A DNA stretch of 64,000 nt from Stenotrophomonas maltophilia. Lineage in GTDB: Bacteria; Pseudomonadota; Gammaproteobacteria; Xanthomonadales; Xanthomonadaceae. The position numbers and the translations under genes are program-made. Positions 43,014 through 53,300 of this stretch are shown here, one piece after another (within the stretch, counting starts at the first letter, position 1; each line of letters begins with the position of its first letter). The notes below the pieces were generated by a model. That model saw nothing but the letters and a program-made list of their open reading frames with translations, searched no databases and was not told where the DNA came from. Where the stretch lies: assembly GCA_002435595.1 (NCBI GenBank), contig DJBL01000004.1, forward strand, positions 27,162 through 91,161. The letters run 5' to 3'.

Positions 43014-44396
43014 GTGAACCGCGAAGACCTTCTGTTTTCGATCCGCACCCTGATCCGCTCGCACGATGCCGCTGCCTTTGCCCGCATCGCCGCCACCACC
43101 CATGCATGGGACCTGGTCGAAGCGCTCGACCTGTTCGGCACCGAGGCCACCCTGGGCCTGCTGATGCTGCTGCCCCCGCCGGCACGTGCCGGGCTGTTCG
43201 CCCACTTCCCCGACGGCGCGCAGGACGCACTGCTCGCCGCGATGCCGCGCGAGGCCGTGGTAACGCTGTTCGAGCACCTGCCATCCGACGACCGCGCCGA
43301 CCTCTACCACCGCCTCGATGACGCAGCACGCCAGCACCTGCTGCCGGCGCTGGCCAAGGTCGAGCGCGAGGACCTGCTGCGCATGGCTGCCTACCCCGAG
43401 GGCAGCGTGGGCGCGGCGACCACCTCCGACTACGCCTGCCTGGCCCCGCAGATAACGGTGGCCGCCGCCATCGCCCACCTGCGCCATACCGCGCTGGACC
43501 AGGAAACCATCAACATCATTTTCGTGCTCGACCACGACCAGCGCCTGCGCGGCAGCGTCGCGCTGGGCGATTTGGTACTGGCCGACGGCCACGCCCCGAT
43601 CGAGTCGATCATGCGCAGCCCGCCCGCCACTGCCGATGCCCACTGGCCGCAACTGCAGGCCGCCGACCTGATCCGCCGCTACGACCTGCTGGCGCTGCCC
43701 GTCACCGATGCCGACGGGCGCATGATCGGCATCGTCACCGTCGACGATGCGATGGACATCGACAAGCAGCAGGATGCCGCGCAGCTGGCGCGCTTTGGCG
43801 GCACGGTGAGCGCGCAGGGCAACGACCTGGATGTGCGCAGCACGCCGCTGACGCAGATGTTCCGGGTGCGCGTGTTCTGGCTGGCGATCCTGACCGGCTT
43901 CGGCATCCTCACCAGCACCTTCGTGGCCGCGCAGGAGGAGCTGCTGTCGCAGGTGATCGTGCTGGCCGCGTTCATCGCCCCGATCGTGGACATGGGCGGC
44001 AACACTGGCAGCCAGTCGGCCACGCTGGTGATCCGCAGCATGGCGCTGGGCGAGCTGACGCTGCGCTGGCGCGACGTGTGGTTCGTGGTCAGGCGCGAGC
44101 TGCCGGTGGCGGCCGGGCTGGGCGTCACCATCGCGGTGCTCGAAGCGATCCTGGCGTACTTCAGCAAGGGCGTGGGCATGGACGTGCTGCTGGTGGTCGG
44201 CTCCAGCATGCTGGTGTGCACCGCGCTGGGCGGCATCATCGGCGCGCTGCTGCCGTTCGCGGCACGCCGCATCGGCACCGACCCGGCCACGCTGTCGTCG
44301 CCGATGATCACCTCGATCATGGATCTGATCGGCGTGTTCATCTACTTCGGCTTCGCCTACCTGTTCCTGGGCGACCTGCTGACAGCAGCGGCGTGA
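43014..44396 (+). CDS. mgtE: Magnesium transporter MgtE
   Basis: A 460-residue Mg2+ channel of the inner membrane. The cytoplasmic N domain (residues 1-125, superhelical LFxxLPxxDRADLYHRL-like repeats) and a pair of CBS domains (about 130-255, ending MIGIVTVDDAMDI) gate the pore in response to Mg2+. Five helices follow, with the conserved DMGGNTGSQSATLVIRSMALGEL in the pore. Start is GTG 43014 preceded by CTGGAGAACC. It is a single gene or co-transcribed with the barrel gene upstream. Confidence 0.95.
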   Translation: MNREDLLFSIRTLIRSHDAAAFARIAATTHAWDLVEALDLFGTEATLGLLMLLPPPARAGLFAHFPDGAQDALLAAMPREAVVTLFEHLPSDDRADLYHRLDDAARQHLLPALAKVEREDLLRMAAYPEGSVGAATTSDYACLAPQITVAAAIAHLRHTALDQETINIIFVLDHDQRLRGSVALGDLVLADGHAPIESIMRSPPATADAHWPQLQAADLIRRYDLLALPVTDADGRMIGIVTVDDAMDIDKQQDAAQLARFGGTVSAQGNDLDVRSTPLTQMFRVRVFWLAILTGFGILTSTFVAAQEELLSQVIVLAAFIAPIVDMGGNTGSQSATLVIRSMALGELTLRWRDVWFVVRRELPVAAGLGVTIAVLEAILAYFSKGVGMDVLLVVGSSMLVCTALGGIIGALLPFAARRIGTDPATLSSPMITSIMDLIGVFIYFGFAYLFLGDLLTAAA

Positions 44397-44408
44397 GCCG
44401 CGACGCGA

Positions 44409-44876
44409 TCAGCCGCGGCCTTCGACCAATTCACGCAGGCAGGATGGATCCACCACGAAGGACCACCGCGCCTCCATTCCGATGCCGGCGGTGTAGACGA
44501 CGCAGAACACTGCCTTGTCCCGGGAATGGATCACGCCGGGGTCCGGCCCGACCCGCACGGTCAAGCGCTGGTTGCCGTCCTGCTCCGGTGTGAGTACGCA
44601 CTCGAAGGGCGTGAACCGTTCCTGCCAGAGGGCAAGGTGCCCGCATAGTGCAGCCAGGGCGCTGTCGCGGATCGGTACCCGGCCCAGCTCGGTGCGATGG
44701 ACCGGTGCGCTGCGTCGGCTGTCATCGTCGTCGCGGTCCCAGCCATCGGTGCCGACCTCCACCCGGTACAGCCGGTGGTGCGGCGGCGCGGCGCCCTCCA
44801 GCGGCGACAACCGAAACCACTCGGTGCCGCGGTTGGATAGCATTGCCCAGACCTTTGCGTCATGGTGTTCGCCCAT
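44409..44876 (-). CDS. Hypothetical cytoplasmic protein
   Basis: A 155-residue protein without signal peptide or membrane segment. It is rich in charged residues and tryptophan (GTEWFRLSPLEG, DGWDRDDDDSRR, LALWQERFTPFECVL, MEARWSFVVDPSCL). Nothing in it matches a family I know. Start at ATG 44876 is preferred over the in-frame upstream Met at 44909 because the latter falls in the short gap after waaA's stop. It is convergent with mgtE. Confidence 0.6.
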   Translation of the reverse strand: MGEHHDAKVWAMLSNRGTEWFRLSPLEGAAPPHHRLYRVEVGTDGWDRDDDDSRRSAPVHRTELGRVPIRDSALAALCGHLALWQERFTPFECVLTPEQDGNQRLTVRVGPDPGVIHSRDKAVFCVVYTAGIGMEARWSFVVDPSCLRELVEGRG

Positions 44877-44924
44877 CCGTGCCTCCCTCTGTCTGGTTTC
44901 CCCTTCCACCGACCAAGGGGGCTG

Positions 44925-46223
44925 TTACTCCACCGGCGGCGGCAGGTGCGGTGCGATCAGGGCCACGGTGCGGTCGAGCGCGCCGCGCCCATTGCTGACC
45001 AGCATGCAGCCGGCGCGGGCCATGTCTTCGCGTGCCTGCGGATCGCGCAGCAGGGTCAGCAGCGCATCGCCCACGCCCTGTGCATCGTCGGCGATCACCA
45101 CCGCACCGGCCTCGCGCATGCGCCGGGAGATCTCGGCGAAGTTGTGCAGGTGCGGGCCGGTCACCGACGCGGTGCCCATGGCCGCCGGTTCCAGCAGGTT
45201 GTGGCCGCCGATGGCCTGCAGGCTGCCGCCGACGAAGGCAACCTGCGCGCAGCCGTAGAAGGACATGAGCTCGCCCAGCGTGTCGATCACGAACACGTCG
45301 GTGTCGGCCTGCGGCCATTGCTGCTGGCGGCGCGTGGCCACCTTCCAGCCCTGCTCGCGGGCCAGCGCCTCCACCCGCGGGAAGCGCTCGGGATGGCGCG
45401 GCGCCCACAACAGCAGCAGGCCTGGCAGTGCCTCGCGCAGGCGCCGGTGCAGGTCGATGGTGGCCTGCTCTTCGCCTTCATGGGTACTGGCGGCGATCCA
45501 CACCGGGCGGTCGGCCGGCACCAGGGTGTGGAACTGCGCAACGAAGCCCTGCACGTTGGGGGCGGCAATGTCGAACTTGAGGTTGCCCAGCGCCTGCACC
45601 TGCCCGGGCAGCGCGCCCAGGTGGATGAAACGCTCGGCATCGTCCTGCGACTGCGCGGCCACGCAGGTAACGGTGCGCAGCGCGCGACCGATCAGCGCGC
45701 TCAGCAGGCGGTAGCCGCGCAGCGAACGGGCCGACAGCCGTGCATTGAGGATGTAGACGGGGATGTTGCGGTCACGGCAGCCGAACAGCAGGTTCGGCCA
45801 CAGTTCGGTTTCCAGGATCAGCGCCAGGCTCGGCTTGAAGTGGCCCAGGAAGCGGCCCACGCTGCCGGGCACGTCATAGGGCAGGTACACGTGGTCCAGC
45901 GCATCGCCCCACAGCGCGCGCACGCGCTCGGAGCCGGTGGGCGTGATGGTGGTGATGACCCAGCGGATGTCCGGGCGCAGCTTGCGCAGCGCATTGACCA
46001 GCGGCGCGGCCGCATTGACCTCACCCACCGACACCGCGTGCAGCCAGACCCGCGGCTGGCCGCTGGAGTGCGGATAGGAGGCATAGCGCTCGTCCCAGCG
46101 GCGGAAGTATTCGCGCACCCGGAAGCCGCGCCAGACCAGGTGGTACACGGTGATCGGCAGCAACAGGTACAGCACGGCCGAGTACAGGCCGCGCAGGATC
46201 CATTCGACAGGGCTTTTGCGCAT
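44925..46223 (-). CDS. waaA: 3-deoxy-D-manno-octulosonate (Kdo) transferase
   Basis: A 432-residue inner-membrane-associated glycosyltransferase that adds Kdo to lipid IVA. The N-terminal anchor (WILRGLYSAVLYLLLPITVYHLVWRGF, in part) precedes WLHAVSVGEVNAA with the catalytic Glu, TTITPTGSERV, ILETELWPNLL and the C-terminal FVGGSLQAIGGHNLLEPA. Start at ATG 46223. The divergent acyltransferase at 46310 acts in the same pathway. Confidence 0.95.
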   Translation of the reverse strand: MRKSPVEWILRGLYSAVLYLLLPITVYHLVWRGFRVREYFRRWDERYASYPHSSGQPRVWLHAVSVGEVNAAAPLVNALRKLRPDIRWVITTITPTGSERVRALWGDALDHVYLPYDVPGSVGRFLGHFKPSLALILETELWPNLLFGCRDRNIPVYILNARLSARSLRGYRLLSALIGRALRTVTCVAAQSQDDAERFIHLGALPGQVQALGNLKFDIAAPNVQGFVAQFHTLVPADRPVWIAASTHEGEEQATIDLHRRLREALPGLLLLWAPRHPERFPRVEALAREQGWKVATRRQQQWPQADTDVFVIDTLGELMSFYGCAQVAFVGGSLQAIGGHNLLEPAAMGTASVTGPHLHNFAEISRRMREAGAVVIADDAQGVGDALLTLLRDPQAREDMARAGCMLVSNGRGALDRTVALIAPHLPPPVE

Positions 46224-46309
46224 GCGCAGAGGATACGGGAGCGGCGCGGGGATGGCATCCCGCCGCGCCGTGATGGGCCTGCCCGTACGCATCCATTAGA
46301 ATCGTGGGC

Positions 46310-47230
46310 ATGTCAGATAACGCTTCCACCGCGACCCGCCCGTCCCTGCGCAATCCGCGCCACTGGCCGATGTTCGCCGTCATGTTTGCCGCGTTCGGCA
46401 TTGCCCGGCTGCCGTGGATGCTGCAGCGCGCGCTCGGCCGCGGCGTGGGCACCGTGGCCTACCGCCTGGCCGGCAGCCGCCGCCGCGCCGCCGAGGTCAA
46501 CCTGCGCCTGTGCTTCCCGGAAAAGGACGAGGCCTGGCGCCAGCGCCTGCTGCGCGACAGCTTCGATGCGCTGGGCGTGGGCATCTTCGAATTCGCACGG
46601 GCCTGGTGGGGCAGCATCGACAGCATCCGCCCGCAGGTGCAGATCGAGGGCCTGGAGCACCTGCAGCGCATGCAGGCCGAAGGCCGCGGCGTGCTGCTGG
46701 TATCGGGCCATTTCATGACCCTGGAGATGTGCGGCCGCCTGCTGTGCGACCACGTGGACCTGTCGGGCATGTACCGCAAGCACCGCAACCCGGTGTATGA
46801 GTGGGCGGTGAAGTTCGGACGGCTGCGCTATGCCAAGGCGATGTATGCCAACGAGGACATCCGCGCCACCGTGCGCCACCTCAAGAAGGGCGGCTTCCTG
46901 TGGTACGCGCCGGACCAGGACATGCGTGGCAAGGACACCGTGTTCGTGCCGTTCTTCGGCCACACCGCCGCCACCATCACCGCCACCCACCAGTTGGCGC
47001 GGATGACCGGCTGCGCGGTGGTGCCCTACTTCCACCGTCGCGAAGGCGGCCGGTATTTCCTGAAGATCGGCGCACCGCTGGAGAATTTCCCCAGCGAGGA
47101 CGTGGAGGCCGACACCGCACGCGTCAACCAGGCCATCGAGGCGATGGTGCGCGAAGCACCGGACCAGTACCTGTGGATCCACCGCCGCTTCAAGCGCCAG
47201 CCGGGCGGTCGCAGCGACTATTACCGCTAG
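46310..47230 (+). CDS. Lipid A biosynthesis acyltransferase (LpxL/HtrB family)
   Basis: A 306-residue inner-membrane enzyme adding a secondary acyl chain to Kdo-lipid A. An N-terminal anchor (HWPMFAVMFAAFGIARLPW) precedes the HX4E catalytic motif in SGHFMTLEM, then MYRKHRNPVYE and FLWYAPDQDM. RRFKRQPGG near the end is typical. Start at ATG 46310; a GTG two codons earlier is possible. Which acyl chain it adds cannot be read from the sequence, so I give no symbol. Confidence 0.92.
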   Translation: MSDNASTATRPSLRNPRHWPMFAVMFAAFGIARLPWMLQRALGRGVGTVAYRLAGSRRRAAEVNLRLCFPEKDEAWRQRLLRDSFDALGVGIFEFARAWWGSIDSIRPQVQIEGLEHLQRMQAEGRGVLLVSGHFMTLEMCGRLLCDHVDLSGMYRKHRNPVYEWAVKFGRLRYAKAMYANEDIRATVRHLKKGGFLWYAPDQDMRGKDTVFVPFFGHTAATITATHQLARMTGCAVVPYFHRREGGRYFLKIGAPLENFPSEDVEADTARVNQAIEAMVREAPDQYLWIHRRFKRQPGGRSDYYR

Positions 47231-47292
47231 CAGCGCGGGCCGGCGCGCCACATGCGCCGCCGGCGCCAGGCGCCGCCACGCAGGGCGTGGGC

Positions 47293-48633
47293 CTAGGCCT
47301 CGTCCCTGGCCAGCAGGCTGCCGGCGTACAGCGCCGCCAGCAACAGGGTCAGGCCGCCCCAGAAGGTGGAGTAGAACGCCAGGTGGGTATTGAGCGGAAA
47401 CACGGTGACCGCCAGGGCCAGCATCGCCGGGCGTGCGCGTTCGCGCGCCGCGGGCGGGGCGAAGCGCCACGCGCGCCAGGCCTGGGCAACGGCGGCCAGC
47501 CATAGCAGCAGGCCGAGCACGCCGGTTTCGGACAGGATTTCCAGCACGATCTGGTGCGCGTGCAGGGCCGGGCCTTCGCCCCATATCTCCTGCTGCCGCG
47601 GCGCCGGGTTGCAGCCGGGGTAGGCATCGCGGAACCCGCGCGCGCCCACGCCGTTGATCGGATGAGCGCTGATCATGCAGCCAGCGGCCGCCCAAATCTG
47701 CGCCCGCCCCGACAGCGCCTGGTTGACCCCGTCGCCGTCACCCTCCCAGGCCATGGCGGTGCGGGCCACGCGGTCGCGCACCTGGGTCGAGCCCAGCCCG
47801 ACCGCCACCGCGGCGACCAGGCCGATGGCCAGGCAGGCGACCAGGGCACGCGCGCCCAGCAGGCGCCAGCCGGAGTACACCACTACCAACGCATAGGTCA
47901 GCCACGCCGCGCGCGAGCCGGCCAGTACCAGCACCACGCCGACCGCCGCGGCCGCCAGCGCCCAGGCCCAGCGCCCGCCACGCCGCGCCGCGGCGAACAG
48001 CACGAACGGGGACAGGCTGGCCAGCACCTGGCCGAACTTGAGGTTGCACGGCCCCAGCACGCCGCTGAGGCGGTCCACCGCCGCCAGGTCCTGCGCGCTG
48101 CACAGGCCGTGGCCGCTGGCCGCCCACTTGAGCTGGTCCATCGACCAGAACAGCGGGCTGGTGCCGAACACCGCCTGGGCCAGTGCATCCACGGTCCACA
48201 CCGCGGTGATCAGCGCCACCCCGCCCAGGGTCAGCCGACGCCGCTGCGGGGTTGCCACGGCGATCGCCACCAGCCACATGAAGGGCAGGTAGCGCAGGCC
48301 GGCCGCGGTTTTGCGCCACGCCGTGCCGGGGTCGATGGCATCGAACGCGGAGAACGCCTGCGGCAGCCAGTAGCCCAGGAACAGGATGCTGGTCAGCGCC
48401 CAGGCCGGCGCGCTCAGCAGCCGCTGCTTGCCCTGCATGCGCAGCTGCACCATGCGCACCGCCGCGTACAGCGCGCCAAGCACCAGTACGCTCTCGGCGA
48501 CGCCGGGCAAGGGCCACAACGCGACGAAGCCCAGCACCCACCACGGCGCCCAGCGCCCGGCGCGCGAGGCCGGCGAGCCCGGCGCGTGGAGGGGTTCAGC
48601 CGGCGAGGGAAGTGTAGAGCTGGAGGGTGTCAC
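47293..48633 (-). CDS. O-antigen ligase/polymerase family membrane protein
   Basis: A protein of about 446 residues with 10-12 hydrophobic segments. The Wzy_C/WaaL loop is visible: GSRAAWLTYALVVVYSGW, SGRAQIWAAAGCMI, HPINGVGARGFRDAYPGC and HAHQIVLEILSETGVLGLLLW with the functional His. It should join O-antigen or another polymer to lipid A core at the periplasmic face, consistent with the neighbouring LPS genes. Start is uncertain: GTG 48633 lies inside the 3' end of the glycosyltransferase gene (38-base overlap), but no good ribosome site is seen. Confidence 0.85.
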   Translation of the reverse strand: MTPSSSTLPSPAEPLHAPGSPASRAGRWAPWWVLGFVALWPLPGVAESVLVLGALYAAVRMVQLRMQGKQRLLSAPAWALTSILFLGYWLPQAFSAFDAIDPGTAWRKTAAGLRYLPFMWLVAIAVATPQRRRLTLGGVALITAVWTVDALAQAVFGTSPLFWSMDQLKWAASGHGLCSAQDLAAVDRLSGVLGPCNLKFGQVLASLSPFVLFAAARRGGRWAWALAAAAVGVVLVLAGSRAAWLTYALVVVYSGWRLLGARALVACLAIGLVAAVAVGLGSTQVRDRVARTAMAWEGDGDGVNQALSGRAQIWAAAGCMISAHPINGVGARGFRDAYPGCNPAPRQQEIWGEGPALHAHQIVLEILSETGVLGLLLWLAAVAQAWRAWRFAPPAARERARPAMLALAVTVFPLNTHLAFYSTFWGGLTLLLAALYAGSLLARDEA

Positions 48634-49708
48634 GCTGCATCGCCTGCAAGGTGAAAGGGATCGACGATGGCAGGCGGGGCGGGTGCTGCAGCAGCTGCTG
48701 CGCACGCGCCAGCAGCGCGGCATCGTCGTGCAAGGCTACCGCACCGGAGGGTTGCAGCTGGCCCAGCAGTTCGCCGACGCCGCCGTGGTCCCAGCCCAGT
48801 ACCGGCCGCCCCACCGCGAGCGCTTCGAGCACGGTGCGCCCGAATGCTTCGGCCTTGTCCGACAGCTGCAGGACCAGGTCGCTGGCCGCGTAGGCCTGGG
48901 CGATACGCGAGGTGGGCGCGGTCATCAGCACCGCGTCGGCCACGCCCACCGCGCGCGCCTGCGCCTCCAGTTCGGCCACGTAGGCCTCGCGCCCGGGCTC
49001 GCGGGTGCCGGGCATCCACAGCCGGGCCGGCACCCCGGCGGCATGCAGCCCGGCCAGCAGCTGCAACGCGTGCCGATGCCCCTTCAGGCGGGTACCGCGC
49101 CCGGGCAGCAACAGCAGCGGTGCATCGCCGGCCAGGGCCGGGTGCTGCGCGGCCACTGCCAGGCGGGCGCGACGATCGGTGCGGGCCACGCGCGGGAACT
49201 GGGCCACGTCCACGCCGCGCGGGATCACCTGCAGGCGCTCGGCGGGCACGCCGGGATAGTGGGTCTGCACGAAGCTGCGTACCGTCGCGGACACGCAGAT
49301 CACGCGTTCGCCGCTGGTCATCACCGCGCTGTAGCGCCCGGGCGAATTCAATCCATGCACCGTGGTGACCCAGTGCGGGCGCTGCGCCGGTGGCAGGTTG
49401 CGCACCGCGTACAGGCCCAGCCAGGCCGGCAACCGCGAACGTGCGTGCACGATGTCCGCGCCCACCTCGGCAAACAGCGCGCGCAGGCTGCGCACATGGC
49501 GCAGGGTCAGCAACGACTTGCGCCCGATGTCCAGGGTGAGATGTTCGGCGCCGCTGGCCAGCAGCGGTTCGACCAGGCGCCCACCGGCGGACACGACGAT
49601 GGCCCGGTGGCCGGCAGCGACCAGGGCCGAGGCGATCTCAAGGGTGGAGCGTTCGACCCCGCCCGAGTGCAGTGCCGGCAGCAGCTGCACCACGGTCAGT
49701 CGGCGCAC
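48596..49708 (-). CDS. Glycosyltransferase family 4 protein (LPS core/O-antigen)
   Basis: A 370-residue GT-B fold enzyme. The N-terminal acceptor domain has LLPALHSGGVERSTLEIA; the C-terminal nucleotide-sugar domain has LLLPGRGTRLKGH, ASDLVLQLSDKAEAFGRTVLEALAVGRPVLGWDHGG (in part) with the EAFGRTVLEA motif holding the E-x7-E type site. The start is GTG 49708 (RRLTVVQLLPAL). It is followed by and overlaps the O-antigen ligase gene. Sugar specificity is unknown. Confidence 0.9.
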   Translation of the reverse strand: MRRLTVVQLLPALHSGGVERSTLEIASALVAAGHRAIVVSAGGRLVEPLLASGAEHLTLDIGRKSLLTLRHVRSLRALFAEVGADIVHARSRLPAWLGLYAVRNLPPAQRPHWVTTVHGLNSPGRYSAVMTSGERVICVSATVRSFVQTHYPGVPAERLQVIPRGVDVAQFPRVARTDRRARLAVAAQHPALAGDAPLLLLPGRGTRLKGHRHALQLLAGLHAAGVPARLWMPGTREPGREAYVAELEAQARAVGVADAVLMTAPTSRIAQAYAASDLVLQLSDKAEAFGRTVLEALAVGRPVLGWDHGGVGELLGQLQPSGAVALHDDAALLARAQQLLQHPPRLPSSIPFTLQAMQRDTLQLYTSLAG

Positions 49709-49723
49709 GGAAACGACCGTGGC

Positions 49724-49921
49724 TCAGTCGGCCAGCACGAACACGGCGCCGCAGTACGGGCACTTGGCCTCGCCGTTGGGCTCGTCTTCGATGGGCAGGT
49801 ACACGCGCGGGTGCGAGTTCCACAGCGCCATTTCCGGGGTCGGGCAGCTCAGCGGCAGGTCGGCGCGGTGCACGGTGTAGCGCTTCTCGGCGTTGGCGGG
49901 CGCAGTGGCGGTATGGCTCAT
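49724..49921 (-). CDS. Small CHCC zinc-finger protein
   Basis: A 65-residue protein with ligand pattern SCPTPEMALWNSHPRVYLP ... AKCPYCGAVF, the CHCC zinc-finger domain related to the NDUFS6 subunit of complex I. Its bacterial role is not known. Start at ATG 49921. It is the first gene of the minus-strand run leading to the glycosyltransferase and ligase, 15 bases before the former. Confidence 0.85.
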   Translation of the reverse strand: MSHTATAPANAEKRYTVHRADLPLSCPTPEMALWNSHPRVYLPIEDEPNGEAKCPYCGAVFVLAD

Positions 49922-50052
49922 GGCGTGGACACACAAAGGAATTGCGAAGGTGTCGATTCTAGCATCCGGCGTCGGTGCAGCAGGGGGTGGCTGGATGTCG
50001 GGCTGCCGTTGCACGGGCACGCCGCGCCGGATCCTGCACCGTTCCTTTTAAA

Positions 50053-50112
50053 TCGATCCAAACGGACTGTCAATCGGCACTGCAACATGGTCATTTCGCG
50101 GGTTTGGATCGA
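50053..50112. promoter_or_regulatory. 11-bp inverted repeat upstream of the GH92 gene, candidate operator
   Basis: TCGATCCAAAC at 50053-50063 and its perfect complement GTTTGGATCGA at 50102-50112 flank 38 bp in an AT-richer stretch. They lie in the 387-bp gap between the divergent zinc-finger and GH92 genes. This could be a pair of sites for a carbohydrate-responsive repressor; no regulator gene adjoins. The rest of the gap shows nothing else. Confidence 0.45.
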
Positions 50113-50308
50113 ACTAAATGGCACTTGCCAGCGTCGCCACGGCTGTTGCAGCATCGGTCCGGTTCCACTCCTGCCCCGATCGCACGGCCCGTCCCCCGCC
50201 GGACCTGCATCGCCCACCTGTCCGCCGCTGGCGGCCGGGGTGATGCGGTCTGCCGTGGTCGCCGATGCGGGCATTGCCTGCCGCCTGCCCTTTCCGGGAG
50301 TCTTCTGC

Positions 50309-53300
50309 ATGACCGTGTCCGTCCCGCGCTCCGCCCGCCCCGCCGTGCTGCCGCTTGCCCTCGCCCTGGCCTGCGCCTCGCTGGCCCTGCCCGCCTTCGG
50401 CCAGGGCCTGCAGACCTCCTTCGAACCGGGCGAACCGGTACCGCTGGGCGGCACCCAGGCAGTGCAGGCCGGCATCGGCAACGGACCGCGCAGCCCGTAT
50501 GCGGCCAAGCCCGGGGTCGGCTACACCGGCCTGCACGCCCTGCACTACGCCAGCAGCGGCGGCCCCGGCCGGCGCCGGCTGTTCGACACCGACCTGGCAA
50601 TCGAGGCCGATACCACGCTGAGCTGGCTGGTGCTGCCGGAAATCGTCGGCACCGATACGGTGGCCTCCACCTACGTCTCGCTGGACCTGCTGCTGGAGGA
50701 CGGCAGCCGGGTCTCGGCCAGTGCCGCGCGCGACCAGCACGGCATCGCGCTCGGCGCTGCCGCCCAGGGCGACTCGAAGACGCTCTATCCGCAGCAGTGG
50801 GCGCGCAAGGCAGTGCGCCTGGGCGATGTCCCGGCGCTGCGCGGGCGCCGGGTGGTGGCGGTGGAACTGCAGGTGGCCAGTGCCGAAGGTGCGCCGGTCT
50901 CGGGCTGGATCGACGACGTGCGCCTGGATGCACAGCCGCGCAGCGCGCCACAGCGTCCGTCGGACTGGGTGCTCACCAGCCGCGGTACCCAGGCCAACGG
51001 CACGTTCTCGCGCGGCAACAACTTCCCGGCCACCGCGGTGCCGCACGGCTTCAACTTCTGGACCCCGGTCACCGATGCCGGCGCGCTGAACTGGCTGTAC
51101 CGCTGGAACGAACAGAACGACGCGCGCAACCGCCCGCAGCTGCAGGCGCTGGCGCTGAGCCATCAGCCGAGCCCATGGATGGGCGATCGCCAGACCTTCC
51201 AGGTGATGCCCTCGGCCAGCCGCGGCGTGCCCGAGGCCGACCGCGCCAAGCGCGCGTTGGCGTTCTCGCGCGACCGCGAGCTGGCCCGCCCCTACCGCTA
51301 TGAGGTCCAGTTCGACAACGGCATCGGCGCGGCCATCGCCCCCACCGACCACGCCGCGCTGTTCCGCTTCCGCTTCCCCGACAAGGGCGATGCCAACCTG
51401 CTGTTCGACAACGTCGACGCACGCGGCGGATTGACCCTGGATGCGGCTTCCCAGACCCTGTCCGGCTATACCGATACGCGCAGCGGGCTGTCCAATGGCG
51501 CCACCCGCATGTACGTGGTGGCCGCGTTCGACCGGCCCTGGCGCAGCAGCGGCACGCTCAGCACCGGCCGCGCCACCGGCTACATCAAGTTCGATGCCGG
51601 CCACGACCGCACGGTCAACATGCGCATCGCCACCTCGCTGATCTCGCTGGAGCAGGCGCGCCACAACCTGGCACTGGAACTGGCCGCCGATGACACCCTG
51701 GAGCGGGTGGCTGCACGGGCACAGGATGCATGGGATGCACGCCTGGCCGCGTTCGATATCGGCGATGCCAGCGACGACCAGAAGACCACGCTGTATTCCA
51801 GCCTGTACCGGCTGTACCTGTACCCAAACTCCGGCCACGAGAATGCCGGTACGGCCGCCGCGCCGGACTGGCGCTATGCCAGCCAGGCCAGCGCCGCCGA
51901 GGACAACACCGACGGCAGCGCCACGCGCAGCTTCGCGCCCATCCGCGACGGCAAGGTGTACGTCAACAACGGTTTCTGGGACACCTTCCGTACCACCTGG
52001 CCGGCCTATGCGTTGTTCACCAAGGACGATGCCGGCGCATTGGTGCAGGGCTTCCTGGAGCAGTACCGGGCAGGCGGCTGGGTGGCGCGCTGGTCCTCGC
52101 CCGGCTACGCCGACCTGATGGTGGGCACCAGCTCGGACGTGGCCTTCGCCGACGCCTGGCTGAAGGGTATTGGCGGTTTCGATCCGGAGGAGGCGTACGC
52201 GGCCGCGCTGCGCAACGCCACGGTGGTGCCGCCGGACCGCCACGTCGGGCGCAAGGGCATGGACCGCTCCACCTTCCGTGGTTACGCCAGCGCCGACGTG
52301 CATGAAGGCATGTCCTGGACGATGGAAGGCGCGCTCAACGACTTCGGCATCGCCAACATGGCCGAGTCACTGGCCAAGCGTGCCGACACGCCGGCCGCGC
52401 GCGAGCGCTATGCCACCGAAGCGGCGTATTTCCGCCACCGCGCCGGCACCTACGCCACGTTGTTCGACCCGGCCGCAGGCTTCTTCCAGGGCCGCACCGC
52501 CGACGGGCGATGGCGCCTGGCCGCCAAGGACTATGACCCGCGCGTATGGGGCCACGATTACACCGAGAGCAACGGCTGGACCTTCGCCTTCACCGCCGCG
52601 CACGACGGTGAGGGCCTGGCCGGGCTGTATGGCGGCCGCGCCCAGCTGGCGGCCAAGCTCGACGCGTTCTTCGCCACGCCGGAAACCGCCGACCCGGCAT
52701 TGGCCGGTTCCTACGGCGGCACCATCCACGAGATGACCGAGGCGCGCGACGTGCGCATGGGCATGTACGCGCACAGCAACCAGCCGGCCCACCACATCCC
52801 GTGGATGTACCTGTATGCCGGCCAGCCGTGGAAGACCCAGCAGCACGTGCGCGAGATCCTGGCGCGGCTGTACGTGGGCAGCGAGATCGGCCAGGGCTAT
52901 CCGGGCGATGAGGACAATGGCGAGACCTCGGCCTGGTACGTGCTGGCCTCGCTGGGGTTGTACCCGCTGCGGATGGGCGCGCCGGAGTACGCGATCGGCT
53001 CGCCGGCCTTCCGCCATGCGCGGGTGGAACTGCAGGGCGGCGCGGTGCTGACGGTCAATGCCGCCAACAACTCGCGCGAGAACGTGTACGTGCAGTCATT
53101 GAAGATCAACGGCACGCCGTGGACCAAGACCTGGGTGCCGCACGCGCTGATCGCCAAGGGCGCCACCCTGGACTTCGTGATGGGCCCCACGCCCTCCACC
53201 TGGGGCAGCGGCCCGGACGACGTGCCGCGCTCGCTCACCGCGCGCGGCCAGCGCCCCGCCCTGCTGCACGACCTGCTCGGCAATGGCGCGCGCGCGCAGG

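Noticed and set aside
48386..50308. Open frame extending the GH92 gene 640 codons upstream
   Set aside because: It runs antisense through the O-antigen ligase, glycosyltransferase and zinc-finger genes; the signal peptide and ribosome site place the start at 50309.
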